Positions 53,907 to 62,972 of a stretch of 64,000 bases of DNA are shown one piece after another. The first letter of the stretch is position 1. Each line of letters begins with the position of its first letter. The notes below the pieces were generated by a model. The model had not been told where the DNA came from. It saw only the letters and a program-made list of their open reading frames with translations, and searched no databases. Source of the stretch: Salirhabdus salicampi (GTDB lineage Bacteria; Bacillota; Bacilli; Bacillales; Alkalibacillaceae); NCBI RefSeq assembly GCF_024259515.1, contig NZ_JANBWE010000001.1:930001-994000 (forward strand), written 5' to 3'. The position numbers and the translations under genes are program-made.

Positions 53907-54662
53907 ATGATTGGCCAAAACAATTTACGAAACGTAATTATATTTATACTTCTTATATCAGGTTGTTCAGTGGTTGATCACGGTGAACAAGTAAAGGAAC
54001 AGTCAAATGGTTATATGGAAGCGAAACTAATTTCTGTTATAGATGGTGATACAATAAAGGTGCAACTGAACGGGAACGATGAAAGTGTTCGATTTCTATT
54101 AATTGATACACCCGAAATTTCTGACTCACGGTACGGGGAGCAACCTTTAAGCCAAGAAGCAAAAGCTTTTACGGAATCATTATTAAAAAACGGCAACGTC
54201 CTGTTAGAAAAGGATGTATCAGAACGTGATAAATACGGTCGTTTATTAATGTACGTTTATACGACTGACGGTATATCTGTTCAAGAAGAACTTTTGAAAA
54301 ATGGATTGGCTAGAGTAGCGTATATATACCCTCCAAACACAAAATATGTTGACCGTTATCGAGAGCTTGAATTACAAGCAAAATCCAAAACGATTGGGAT
54401 CTGGGAAGTAGAGGGATATGCTCATATTGGACATCAACATGGTTTTCATCCCGATGTCTTTCATGACGGGAACAATTCTTATCGTTCATTTAGCCCTGAT
54501 GATGAGGGAGAATGTAACGGTCAGATTAAAGGGAACATCGGTTCAAATGGACGGATATATCATACAACAACAAGTTCCCATTATACTCAAACAAAAGCAG
54601 AAGAATGCTTTTTCAATGAAGAAGATGCTACACAAGCAGGATATCGAAGAGCGGATGGTTGA
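53907..54662 (+). CDS. Thermonuclease-family lipoprotein (SNase domain) with Excalibur-like tail
   Basis: A 251-residue exported nuclease with a lipobox LLISGC (Cys near 20). The SNase domain (about 38-165) has VIDGDTIKVQL, VRFLLIDTPEI (catalytic Arg and Asp), ERDKYGRLLMYVY (Glu/Arg) and GLARVAYIYPPNTKYVDRYRELELQAKSKTIGIWE. The C-terminal ECNGQIKGNIGSNGRIYHTTTSSHYTQTKAEECFFNEEDATQAGYRRADG is the Cys-pair tail common on Bacillus nucleases. It degrades DNA/RNA at the cell surface. Start ATG 53907 follows AAGATGGTGGTATA. Confidence 0.92.
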   Translation: MIGQNNLRNVIIFILLISGCSVVDHGEQVKEQSNGYMEAKLISVIDGDTIKVQLNGNDESVRFLLIDTPEISDSRYGEQPLSQEAKAFTESLLKNGNVLLEKDVSERDKYGRLLMYVYTTDGISVQEELLKNGLARVAYIYPPNTKYVDRYRELELQAKSKTIGIWEVEGYAHIGHQHGFHPDVFHDGNNSYRSFSPDDEGECNGQIKGNIGSNGRIYHTTTSSHYTQTKAEECFFNEEDATQAGYRRADG

Positions 54663-54874
54663 CACCAAGATGATAGAAGGAAGAGAGATTACAAAATATG
54701 TTTCGTCACAAAAAGAACAACCCCTTTATAATATTAAAAACGAAAAATTTGAGTAAGATTAAGTTACACATTGCGAATGAAAACTGTTAGGAAGCAAGCA
54801 TTTGAGTGTTATAGCCTGTATTAAATGCCAGGCCTATTTTGAATTTCACAATTGGATAAAAGTAGAGTTGCCGC

Positions 54875-54998
54875 AGCAGACCAAATTGCACAAAAGTTTG
54901 GTCTTTTATTGTATGTAACGATTTAGCAGTTTTAACACTTGAATTATCATAAAACTCAAAACGCAATAGAATAATGACAATAGCTGTTGTCAATGTGT
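54875..54998 (+). repeat. Dispersed intergenic repeat, copy B
   Basis: A hairpin CAGACCAAA/TTTGGTCTTTT is followed about 75 bases later by GACAATAGCTGTTGTCAA. The order, spacing and much of the intervening AT-rich sequence match copy A at 12370-12500, in the same orientation. It lies in the gene-free stretch 54663-55165, which otherwise has no gene that I can support. Confidence 0.55.
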
Positions 54999-55165
54999 AG
55001 AGGCACCATACTCATTTATAATTATAGTTGGATATATAATTATTTCCTTGTTCTTAAGCTAAAGGTACTTATCCCAAGAAGGATAAGCTTCTTTTTAGTT
55101 GAAGTTATTGTACTAAAGAGGCATCCAGTTAAACAAGAATATCATGATTTAAAGGTGGGCTTTTT

Positions 55166-55704
55166 ATGTATGGGCTAGTTGCTTTATTTGATGAAAGAAC
55201 AGAGGAATTGATAAAGAATCTATGGGAGGAATTAAAGGAAAAGTCTATTTCGTCTTATGCTTATGAAGTGAAAGATAGAAAACCACATATTACATTAGCG
55301 AGTTATGACAGCTTAAACAAAACAGATTTCATCAAACAAATGGATGTAATATATGAAAAGCAGTCGGTTATTGATTTTAAGTTTAATACAATTGGCTCCT
55401 TTCTTAATTCTGGTACATTGTTCTATTCTCCTACTGTTACGAAAAATTTAATTGAGTTTCATTCAAACCACCACAAAAATTTTGAACGTTTTCATGAAAA
55501 TCCAGATTCATTGTACTTACCTGATAATTGGATACCACATTGTACAATTGCAAATAGGTATCCCCAGAAAAACTAAAAGAAGCATTTAATTTTTGTTCAA
55601 AGAGACATAGTATTATACTTGGAAAGATAGTTAAAGTGGGTTTAATTGATGTATCTGAAAAGCATAAAGCCCCTATTATTTATTCAAAAGAATTAAAATA
55701 TTAG
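55166..55704 (+). pseudogene. 2'-5' RNA ligase/cyclic phosphodiesterase-like protein, frameshifted near the C-terminus
   Basis: ATG 55166 follows AAAGGTGGGCTTTTT. The intact frame (136 codons to 55576) holds both HxT motifs of the 2H phosphoesterase fold: KPHITLASYD near residue 37 and IPHCTIANR near 123. After IANR the reading shifts: the frame one base off continues LSPEKLKEAFNFCSKRH to a TAG at 55702-55704, as a normal C-terminus would. A single T missing near 55559 explains it. Both catalytic motifs are retained in the truncated product, so it might still work, or this is an assembly error. Confidence 0.75.
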
Positions 55705-55839
55705 CGTCTCTTTAGTAAGCTAAAGGGGGGCTTCAATAAGAGATATGGCTTTATTATTCTAGGAACGAGGCAGTAGAGGTGAGAAGAAAAACAAATCCAA
55801 AGTATTATAATCAGTTAATTAGAAAGTAGGTTGATATAT

Positions 55840-56298
55840 ATGAGTAATAATTCAACTATTCAAATGTGGGAAAACTATCGAAAAATTAATCCGAATGCAC
55901 CAAAAGATTATGAGGCATGGGCTTTTGGAGATTCAAAAGAAATGGCTGATGAACTTGCAAATTTAGTGTTAGAAGGAAAGAAAACAGCAACATCATCGAA
56001 CTATACGTTATATGAATTGGAAAATGAGGTATTACCGTTTGTTGGTCTTCATAATATTATTCTCGACGGGGATGGAAAAGCTGTTGGAATAGTAGAAACT
56101 ACATCAGTAGAGGTTGTTCCTTTTGATGAAGTTACTGCAGAACATGCCTATTTAGAAGGTGAAGGTGACCGTACGCTAACATATTGGCGTGATGTTCACG
56201 AAACCTTCTTCAAAAAAGAGTTTGAAATTATATATCAAGAGTTTAATTACAAAATCCCAGTTGTTTGTGAAAGGTTTAAGCTAATTTATAAGAAATAA
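55840..56298 (+). CDS. ASCH domain protein
   Basis: About 152 residues from ATG 55840 (three codons after the first possible start). The ASCH fold is recognisable: WAFGDSKEMADELANLVLEGKKTATSSNYTLYELENEVLPFVGLHNIILDGDGKAVGIVETTSVEVVPFDEVTAEHAYLEGEGDRTLTYWRDVHETFF, with the conserved GxKxxT/S and E..EGE..W motifs. Such proteins bind RNA or modified nucleosides; the E. coli relative YqfB is an amidohydrolase for N4-acetylcytidine. The exact function here is unknown. Confidence 0.85.
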   Translation: MSNNSTIQMWENYRKINPNAPKDYEAWAFGDSKEMADELANLVLEGKKTATSSNYTLYELENEVLPFVGLHNIILDGDGKAVGIVETTSVEVVPFDEVTAEHAYLEGEGDRTLTYWRDVHETFFKKEFEIIYQEFNYKIPVVCERFKLIYKK

Positions 56299-56450
56299 AG
56301 TACGTTATCCCTATAAAATACTTTCTTTAACGATCGGGAAAGTTCCTGAAATAAGCAAAGAGTAAGTAGGAAGAATGTGATACGGTGAATTTTCTTTGAA
56401 GTACCTATTTTCAACTAGTGAGTACTTTAGTTAAAGAAGATAATAAAAGG

Positions 56451-56487
56451 AAACGCTCAGAGATTAAAAAATCACTGAGCGTTTTTT
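56451..56487 (+). terminator. Terminator downstream of the ASCH gene
   Basis: AAACGCTCAG and CTGAGCGTTT pair around an AT-rich loop, followed by a T-tract. It is about 150 bases after the ASCH stop. Confidence 0.75.
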
Positions 56488-56641
56488 AGTGCCAATTATA
56501 ACGTGATTTTCATTGTTTGTTTCGGTTGTTAAATATATTGCGTTTTAACCTACTGTTTGTAAAATTTTACTCTAAAACAGAACGGTTTGCATTTTAGTAA
56601 CAGGTTTCTGTTTATAGTATAAATGTTTTCGTGAATAGATT

Positions 56642-56738
56642 TGGCGGGATTGTGTGGGAATCGAACCCACCGAGCCTGGCACGCAGGCCCCTCAGGGTTT
56701 TGAAGACCCAGGAGGACACCAGTCACCCATCCAACCCC
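56642..56738 (-). tRNA. selC: tRNA-Sec (anticodon UCA)
   Basis: A 97-base minus-strand tRNA including encoded CCA. The acceptor GGGGTTG pairs with CAATCCC before discriminator G; the T-arm GTGGG-TTCGATT-CCCAC is perfect; the variable arm is very long (GGGCCTG with CAGGCTC, as in selenocysteine tRNAs); the anticodon TCA is at 56703-56701 in the loop CTTCAAA. It decodes UGA as selenocysteine after SelA-dependent conversion of Ser-tRNA. It supports the three Sec genes in the window. Confidence 0.95.
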
Positions 56739-56852
56739 ATTTTAATCACAGTTTCCATTATGAACTGACTTTTAATAGTTTATAAGGAAATTTTGCATTT
56801 CGCAAGGAAAAAGTTTATTTTCCGTGAAAAAATGGGGGTGGATTATTTTCGC

Positions 56853-57554
56853 TTAATGAATTTGGTCATCTTTTTTATCAATATATAAGGTTCCATCATT
56901 CTGAACTTCAGCATAAAATACTTCTTTAGCAGATTGAACACCTTGTTGTTGTAGTTGGGTTTTTAGCCATCTTTCATTCAGATTTAAGTTTTCCAAATTT
57001 GTTTTATTTACCTTTCCGTCGAATATAACACCAGTAGTATCTGGTGAATAGTTGTGACTAGGTGCATTCGAAACATTTAAGTCACGTTTCGTTACGGGTA
57101 AATTGTCATATTTTAATTTTACAGATAAACGGCCACTCGGTTCTATAATGGCATAATCTACATCCTGAATCGAAAAGATATTTTTTTGTCGTAACATTGC
57201 GATTAATTCTCCTATAACGAGACGGGTTTTTTGCATTCCGTTATCCATAATTTTCCCCTTATGAATGACTACCACTGGTTCTCCTACAATGAGTTTTCTA
57301 GCTGTGAATGACTTGATATCAAGAAACTCTAAAATTAAAGTGATAATCGTCCAACCGACTAATGCTAATATACCGTTCCGGATGGAAACATTATTATTGA
57401 CAACAAGTGCCGCAGCAATGGAACCAATGGATATAGCTGAAACAAAATTAAAGAACGTCATTTGGCTGATTTCTTTTCTTCCCATAATCCGGGTTAGGAT
57501 AAAAAGTACAACATAGGATAAAAAAACACGTAAGAAAAGTTCGTATACATCCAT
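56853..57554 (-). CDS. DUF421 membrane protein (YetF/YrbG-type)
   Basis: The likely start is ATG 57554, giving 233 residues; a longer frame reaches 57653 but adds a non-conserved basic leader. Three N-terminal helices (VYELFLRVFLSYVVLFILTRIMGRKEISQMTFFNFVSAISIGSIAA, the DUF421 signature) precede a cytoplasmic domain with GEPVVVIHKGKIMDNGMQKTRLVIGELIAMLRQKNIFSIQDVDYAIIEPSGRLSVKL. The family includes the sporulation proteins YetF/YdfS; the role is unclear. Confidence 0.87.
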   Translation of the reverse strand: MDVYELFLRVFLSYVVLFILTRIMGRKEISQMTFFNFVSAISIGSIAAALVVNNNVSIRNGILALVGWTIITLILEFLDIKSFTARKLIVGEPVVVIHKGKIMDNGMQKTRLVIGELIAMLRQKNIFSIQDVDYAIIEPSGRLSVKLKYDNLPVTKRDLNVSNAPSHNYSPDTTGVIFDGKVNKTNLENLNLNERWLKTQLQQQGVQSAKEVFYAEVQNDGTLYIDKKDDQIH

Positions 57555-57618
57555 TTTTAAATCATTCCTCTTCATATTAGATACGCTCATTTTCCCCTGG
57601 AAAACAGAAAAATATAAC

Positions 57619-57647
57619 AAAAGGATAGACATTATGTCTATCCTTTT
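57619..57647. terminator. Hairpin between the DUF421 gene and the upstream membrane protein gene
   Basis: AAAAGGATAGACA and TGTCTATCCTTTT pair perfectly around TTA. It could end the minus-strand transcript of the gene at 57796. Confidence 0.65.
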
Positions 57648-57795
57648 CTTCATTAGCTATACATTTATGTTCCACCATTTTTTTGATGATTTGGGTGTGT
57701 TTATCGATTGAAACATCGATGTCATTTGAGACGTTTGAGTTATTGTGAATTTTGGGGAGCATAGTATCCGTTATATTTCATAGAACCGTTCTCCA

Positions 57796-58887
57796 TTACA
57801 TGGTTTTTTTCTTGTTTATTTGATCTGCTTGTTTATATTTCTGTTGAAGTTTATTTACAAGATGAGATATAAATATAACAAATTCAATGCCTAACAATAA
57901 TAATAGAATCGGCAAACCTATTTTTAGAATGTTCATTTGAACATGTGCAAATGGTGAAATTTGTATTACATAAGCTGTGAATGTGTAATACATACCAAAT
58001 GTAAATATTCTACTCCAGTGGGTCTGGTCATACAGAAATAGCCCCTGTTTTATTCCATATATCTTTATACGTTTGATTAGTCGGGTAACCTCTACTGTTT
58101 CTACTAACAGAAAAACAATTGTAGTCCCTATCCAAATTGTAAGGAGGACGGAGTGACTTACGTCGCCGGTCAAGAAACATGCCACACCTGTAATCGAAAG
58201 TGCACCATGTAAAATGCAGTTTGTCACTATCCAGTCTTTTTCAATTTTCCATGAATAGAGCATGTATCGTTGGACCATATACCATACGGAAATGAAGTAG
58301 AAGCAAAGGCCAACAATAATCATGGCCAAATTTAACGTAAAGGGCACATCATCAACAACGGTGTTTAACGTTATAACTACAGATTGTGTACTAACAGTTG
58401 AAAGTAAAATAATACCGTGAACATGTTGTTTTCCATTACGTTTTATTTCTAAAAAACTTTTTATACAAAACAAAACATATACCATCCATAATACAAGTTC
58501 AAAACCAACCATTGCGATTGAGACAGTTAGGTATTGTGCGTATTGTTCATGAAACAAAAGAGTGCATATAGATGTTCCGGCAATCCATGTACCTATCCCA
58601 AAGCGATTGATAGGGTTTGAAAAATGGATGATATGAAAATTACGGGATAAAAGGGAGTACGCATAGGACGAAATCAATAAAGTCCATAAAGTAAATATGA
58701 AGAATGTTATATATTTCCAAAACACATTGGTAGATAGTTCAACATTCAAACCGAAGCCGGCGATACCGTATATTACAATGCCAAAAGCCATCACTGCAGC
58801 CATGGTGGAGGTGCGTATTAATGTTTTGTTAATGAAAACAATTGTTACAATGAAAATCAACCATACTGCTATTAAACTGGAAAACAT
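57796..58887 (-). CDS. Ten-TM membrane protein, possibly TDT/SLAC1-like
   Basis: ATG 58887 lies nine bases after GAGG and gives 363 residues; earlier in-frame ATGs would add a basic leader that does not look conserved. About ten membrane helices are spaced over the whole length, with the stretch NPINRFGIGTWIAGTSI near 105 (numbered from this start) and a short charged C-terminus (KLQQKYKQADQINKKKTM). The pattern is reminiscent of tellurite-resistance/dicarboxylate (TDT) transporters, but I am not sure. It diverges from the FAD oxidoreductase. Confidence 0.55.
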   Translation of the reverse strand: MFSSLIAVWLIFIVTIVFINKTLIRTSTMAAVMAFGIVIYGIAGFGLNVELSTNVFWKYITFFIFTLWTLLISSYAYSLLSRNFHIIHFSNPINRFGIGTWIAGTSICTLLFHEQYAQYLTVSIAMVGFELVLWMVYVLFCIKSFLEIKRNGKQHVHGIILLSTVSTQSVVITLNTVVDDVPFTLNLAMIIVGLCFYFISVWYMVQRYMLYSWKIEKDWIVTNCILHGALSITGVACFLTGDVSHSVLLTIWIGTTIVFLLVETVEVTRLIKRIKIYGIKQGLFLYDQTHWSRIFTFGMYYTFTAYVIQISPFAHVQMNILKIGLPILLLLLGIEFVIFISHLVNKLQQKYKQADQINKKKTM

Positions 58888-59021
58888 GACGATCATCCTC
58901 AAATAAATATTACAAATCTGGATAATTGTATCATAAGTAAAGAGCTTATATTTCTGTAATTGAGCACGTATTCGTTTTTTAGTAAAATGTGAGAAATAAG
59001 ACAAACTTTGAAAGGTGTTTA

Positions 59022-60146
59022 ATGATGTCATACATAGTCGTTGGAGCAGGTATTTTAGGAGCATCAACCGCTTACCACTTAGCGAAGGCCGCTGTAGATG
59101 TTACTATTGTGGATCGATATGACGAAGGACAAGCGACAGAAGCAGCAGCCGGAATTGTTTGTCCATGGCTAACGCAGAGACGTAACAAACCGTGGTATCG
59201 TTTAGTAAAAGGGGGAGCAAAATATTACCCCTCACTAATTGAAGAACTCCATGAATTGGGTGAAAAAGAGACTGGTTATCGACAAGTAGGTGCACTTAGT
59301 CTCCATTCGGATAAAACGAAACTGAACAAAATGGAGGAAAGGGCATACGCCAGAAGGGAAGATGCCCCAGAAATTGGTGAAATTAAAAGACTTACACCAA
59401 AAGAAACACAAGCACTGTTTCCACCACTCTCTGAACAATACGGTTCAGTGTATATTAGTGGAGGTGCCCGGGTAAACGGCAGGGCACTTAGGGACTCTTT
59501 AATTCGAGCTGCCAGGAAATATGGAGCAAAAGTCCGTACCGGGGATGCTAAATTACATATTGAACGAGATGAGATAACAGGTATTATCGTAGATGATGAA
59601 GTATTAGAGGGAGAACAAGTTATTGTCACGGCTGGAGCTTGGGCTCGTGATCTAATGAAACCGTTAGATGTTACCTTTTCCGTTTCTCCTCAAAAAGCAC
59701 AAATTATCCATTTACAGTTACGAGGACATGATACTAATGATTGGCCTGTTGTGATGCCGCCGAATAACAAATATATTTTAGCTTTTCAAAATGGCAAAAT
59801 TGTAATGGGAGCAACTCACGAGGATGAAGTAGGTTTTGATTCCCGCGTGACCGCTGGTGGTATTCATGACATTTTCGACAAAACGTTATCGATAGCTCCA
59901 GGTTTAAGAAAGGGTAGTTTATTGGAAGTTCGTGTAGGTTTTCGTCCTTTTACGCCAGATTTTCTCCCGGTAGTGGGACCGATGCCATATTATAAAGGAT
60001 TATGGCTTGCTAATGGACTAGGTGCATCTGGTCTTACGAGCGGGCCTTATCTAGGTGCAGAACTAGCTAAATTAGTGTTAGGAAAACTTACAGATTTAAA
60101 TATAGATGATTACAATATAATGGACGCGATCAGACAAGATAGCTAA
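59022..60146 (+). CDS. FAD-dependent oxidoreductase (DadA/glycine oxidase-like)
   Basis: ATG 59022 or 59025 (AAAGGTGTTTA) gives about 374 residues. The N-terminal Rossmann loop SYIVVGAGILGASTAYHLAKAAVDVTIVDR is followed by GQATEAAAGIVCPW, the FAD-binding VIVTAGAWARDL near 207 and the C-terminal VRVGFRPFTPDFLPVVGPMPYYKGLWLANGLGASGLTSGPYLGAELAKL. This is the D-amino-acid dehydrogenase/glycine oxidase fold. It could oxidise a D-amino acid or sarcosine-like substrate; which one is not visible. It is monocistronic. Confidence 0.88.
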   Translation: MMSYIVVGAGILGASTAYHLAKAAVDVTIVDRYDEGQATEAAAGIVCPWLTQRRNKPWYRLVKGGAKYYPSLIEELHELGEKETGYRQVGALSLHSDKTKLNKMEERAYARREDAPEIGEIKRLTPKETQALFPPLSEQYGSVYISGGARVNGRALRDSLIRAARKYGAKVRTGDAKLHIERDEITGIIVDDEVLEGEQVIVTAGAWARDLMKPLDVTFSVSPQKAQIIHLQLRGHDTNDWPVVMPPNNKYILAFQNGKIVMGATHEDEVGFDSRVTAGGIHDIFDKTLSIAPGLRKGSLLEVRVGFRPFTPDFLPVVGPMPYYKGLWLANGLGASGLTSGPYLGAELAKLVLGKLTDLNIDDYNIMDAIRQDS

Positions 60147-60173
60147 TACCTTTGGGTGTTAGCTGTCTTTTTG
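60137..60173 (+). terminator. Terminator of the FAD oxidoreductase gene
   Basis: AGATAGCTAATACC and GGTGTTAGCTGTCT form a stem with two G-U pairs around TTTG, followed by four more Ts. It overlaps the stop codon. Confidence 0.8.
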
Positions 60174-60278
60174 TATGATATATTACACAAATCGACAAAA
60201 AGTTGTAACGAGACATAAAAAAATACATAGGTTGAATATTGCTTGTTGTTTAAAACTTTGAATTTGGAGGTAATCAGC

Positions 60279-60923
60279 TTGTTCAACCTATTCACGAAAA
60301 GATTTATCCCAATAATATTATTGACTATCTCTTTTTCACTAAGTTGGATGTTGAATCCAACTACTGTGTTAGCAAAAAATACAAGTATTCACATTCATAT
60401 ACAATCTGGTGAGGACCTTATATCTAATGTTTCCGTTCTATATAAAGGTGATGAACTCCCACTTGAACAAAAAAATCCTAAATTGTATACAGTTAAAAAG
60501 CCAGATGAAATTGTAAAACCTGATATATCAGAAATTATTGTGACGAAAACAGATGGGACTGTAGAAACGTTCACTCCTGCTGAACAGTATGCTGGAGTAG
60601 AGGGAAAAGGTTCCATCAACTATTGGATAGAAATATCCAGCTCAAATCATTCAATCTCTGAAAGAAATGATGATTCTGAAACTACCTCATCAGAACAAAA
60701 TGAGGATCATTTAAGTGACAATCGGAAAGTAGATGACAAAAATAAGGAAGGAAATGACCAAAACAATCAATCTAGTCAAAATGAGTATCCAAAAACTGTA
60801 GATGGAGGAGAGTTACCAAACACTTCCACACCGTGGTTTAATTTCTTACTTTTAAGTGTTCTTACCGCAGGGATCTCTGGAATCATGATACTAGCTTTGA
60901 AAAAGTTTCATATAAATTCTTAA
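60279..60923 (+). CDS. Sortase-anchored surface protein with LPNTS sorting signal
   Basis: TTG 60279 follows TTGGAGGTAATCAGC and gives 214 residues. It has a signal sequence (to about TVLAKN, residue 34), a compact beta domain (INYWIEISS at its end), an acidic Ser/Asn/Glu linker, then the sorting signal GELPNTSTPWFNFLLLSVLTAGISGIMILALKKFHINS: LPNTS, a membrane helix and a basic tail. LPNTA/S motifs are used by class D sortases, and a class D-type sortase gene starts 14 bases downstream. Dedicated enzyme/substrate pairing is very likely. Confidence 0.88.
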   Translation: MFNLFTKRFIPIILLTISFSLSWMLNPTTVLAKNTSIHIHIQSGEDLISNVSVLYKGDELPLEQKNPKLYTVKKPDEIVKPDISEIIVTKTDGTVETFTPAEQYAGVEGKGSINYWIEISSSNHSISERNDDSETTSSEQNEDHLSDNRKVDDKNKEGNDQNNQSSQNEYPKTVDGGELPNTSTPWFNFLLLSVLTAGISGIMILALKKFHINS

Positions 60924-60936
60924 TTGGTGATGACAG

Positions 60937-61560
60937 ATGAGACAATGGGGTTTGTTAAATTGGTTAATGTTTGCCATATTCTTCATGTCAACACTATCAG
61001 CAATCTACTCCTTGGCACAAATTTATGTAACAGAAGTGAAAGCAGATAAAGCACTTCTTCAGTTTAGCGAGGAACTTAGCTCTCCTGAATATTTAGATGA
61101 ACAAAAACCTGTTATTAAAGCAACCCGTTTTAGTCAAACACATTATGAGGAACGCCCTAAAGTGGGAGAAGTATTTGCAAAAATCGAGATTCCGTCCATA
61201 AAATTAGAAGCTGCAATAATTGAAGGAACAGGAGTAGAGCAATTAGATAAAGGTGTTGGGCATTATGAAGGAAGCGTACTTCCAGGTGAAACTGATAACA
61301 CTGTGTTGGCAGGGCATCGCGATACGGTATTTAAATCGTTAAAAAACGTGGAAATAGGAGATATAGTGAGAATTACAACTGCTAAAGGTACGTTCGTTTA
61401 CGAAATTCAAGAACAATTAGTAGTCGATAAACATGACCGCACAATTATTGTTCCAACGGAGTCTGCAACCATCACAATTATTACGTGTTATCCGTTTGAC
61501 TTTATTGGACCTGCACCTGAACGGTTTATTTTGCAAGGAGTTTTAATAGATGAAACGTAA
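60937..61560 (+). CDS. srtD: Class D sortase
   Basis: A 207-residue sortase with one N-terminal membrane anchor (NWLMFAIFFMSTLSAIYSLAQIYV). The catalytic domain shows KIEIPSIKLEAAIIEGTGVEQLDKGVGHYEGSVLPGETDNTVLAGHRDT (His), TITIITCYPFDFIGPAPERFIL (Cys and Arg), which is the class D pattern. It would cleave LPNTS in the upstream substrate and link it to the peptidoglycan cross-bridge. In Bacillus, class D sortases act in sporulating cells or late growth. It is cotranscribed with its substrate gene. Confidence 0.92.
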   Translation: MRQWGLLNWLMFAIFFMSTLSAIYSLAQIYVTEVKADKALLQFSEELSSPEYLDEQKPVIKATRFSQTHYEERPKVGEVFAKIEIPSIKLEAAIIEGTGVEQLDKGVGHYEGSVLPGETDNTVLAGHRDTVFKSLKNVEIGDIVRITTAKGTFVYEIQEQLVVDKHDRTIIVPTESATITIITCYPFDFIGPAPERFILQGVLIDET

Positions 61561-61564
61561 TGAG

Positions 61565-61591
61565 AAACACCTGCATTAGCAGGTGTTTTTA
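61565..61591 (+). terminator. Terminator of the sortase operon
   Basis: AAACACCTGC and GCAGGTGTTT pair perfectly around ATTA, followed by Ts. Confidence 0.88.
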
Positions 61592-61731
61592 AATTATGAA
61601 TACTTTTATCCATTTTGTACACCTTACATCTTTGCAAATTTTACGTATTTAATTTATTTGTCATATATATCCATTCCGAACTATTAGTATGTTATAGAGA
61701 GGGATGTCAAATTTAGGAAGAGGAACATATC

Positions 61732-62937
61732 ATGATGGGGAAATGGGTGGCATTATGTTGGATTTCCATTTCATTATTATTTGTCCTTAGTTTATGGTTT
61801 AGTGCAACGGCTATCATTAGTGAGCTTCATAAAGTGTGGGACTTAAGTCCTCTGCTAAAATCATGGGTAACTGCCTCTGTTCACATAGGGTTTATTTCGG
61901 GAACACTCATAAGTGCGTGTCTCGGAATAACGGATCGATATAATAATCGCAGCATTTTCTCCGTTTTAGCTTTATTCGGAGCGATTTTTAATGGATTACT
62001 TATATTTGTAAACAATGCTTTTATAGGTATTATACTGCGATTGTTAACCGGTCTAGCTCTCGCAGGAGTTTATCCTCCTGCTGTTAAATTATTAACGCAA
62101 TGGTTTCCCCGAAAAAGAGGAACGGCAATGGGGGTCTTGATAGGTGCTCTCTCCTTAGGTTCAGCTCTTCCTCACGTTATCGTTACGATCTTTTCCTTTA
62201 TGAACTGGCAATATGTTATTTTAGCGAGTTCCTGTTTAGCGCTAGTAGCGGCTATTATCGTTCGTTTCATATTAATAGATAAAGAACCTCTTGCCCAACA
62301 TCACAAATTCTCTATGAAGATATTAAAGAAAGTATTACAAAATAGGCCTGTTATGTTAGCTAATTTCGGTTATTTTGGGCATATGTGGGAGCTATATGGG
62401 ATGTGGACATGGTTACCAGCTTTTTTAATGGTCAGTTTTAACGTGGAATCTGGTAACGTAAGTTCTTTATTTCCTGCATTTGTCGCATTTGTCGCAATCG
62501 GTATAGGTGGAGGAGTTGGCTGCGTAATAGGCGGCATTTGGGCAGATAAAATAGGAAAATCAAAGTTTACAATCCTGGCATTGTCCATTAGTGCAATGTG
62601 TTCTTGTACTATAGGTTTTACATATGGCAAGTCTATTTGGGTTACAGTCATCATATCGACGTTATGGGGAATGTCCGTTATTGGTGATTCAGGTCAGTTT
62701 TCTGCGTCAGTGGCAGAATTTGCTCAACCTGAATACATTGGAACAGCTCTTACATTCCAGATGTCTGTCGGGTTTTTCGTCACAACGATACCGATTTACT
62801 TAATTTCTATATTACAACCTATGATTGGATGGGAATGGGTTTTTACGATTTTAAGTATTGGTCCAATATTAAGCATTGTCTCGATGATGAAGTTAAGGAG
62901 ATTTGAAATCGTACACAATAAAGTGGAAAATTTATGA
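61732..62937 (+). CDS. MFS transporter
   Basis: A 401-residue protein with 12 hydrophobic segments. MFS signatures include the 2-3 loop CLGITDRYNNRSIF (variant D-R-x-x-x-R), the TM4-5 stretch LLTGLALAGVYPPAVKLLTQWFPRKRGTAMGVLIGALSLGSALPH and a second-half GGIWADKIGKSKF loop. The G-x-x-x-P-x-x-x-K-L run and WFPRKRG resemble nitrate/cyanate-type MFS (NNP/CynX) members. The substrate is not determinable. Start ATG 61732 follows AGGAAGAGGAACATATC. Confidence 0.87.
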   Translation: MMGKWVALCWISISLLFVLSLWFSATAIISELHKVWDLSPLLKSWVTASVHIGFISGTLISACLGITDRYNNRSIFSVLALFGAIFNGLLIFVNNAFIGIILRLLTGLALAGVYPPAVKLLTQWFPRKRGTAMGVLIGALSLGSALPHVIVTIFSFMNWQYVILASSCLALVAAIIVRFILIDKEPLAQHHKFSMKILKKVLQNRPVMLANFGYFGHMWELYGMWTWLPAFLMVSFNVESGNVSSLFPAFVAFVAIGIGGGVGCVIGGIWADKIGKSKFTILALSISAMCSCTIGFTYGKSIWVTVIISTLWGMSVIGDSGQFSASVAEFAQPEYIGTALTFQMSVGFFVTTIPIYLISILQPMIGWEWVFTILSIGPILSIVSMMKLRRFEIVHNKVENL

Positions 62938-62972
62938 TAGAATAAGAAAAACATTTTCACAAGGGTGATATC

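Noticed and set aside
54640-54740. Readthrough of the nuclease TGA as a fourth selenocysteine
   Set aside because: The sequence after the TGA shows no conserved domain and soon stops; the nuclease tail ends normally at GYRRADG.
57577-57762. 61-codon minus-strand frame upstream of the DUF421 gene
   Set aside because: It has no ribosome site, contains the perfect hairpin at 57619-57647, and looks like chance coding.
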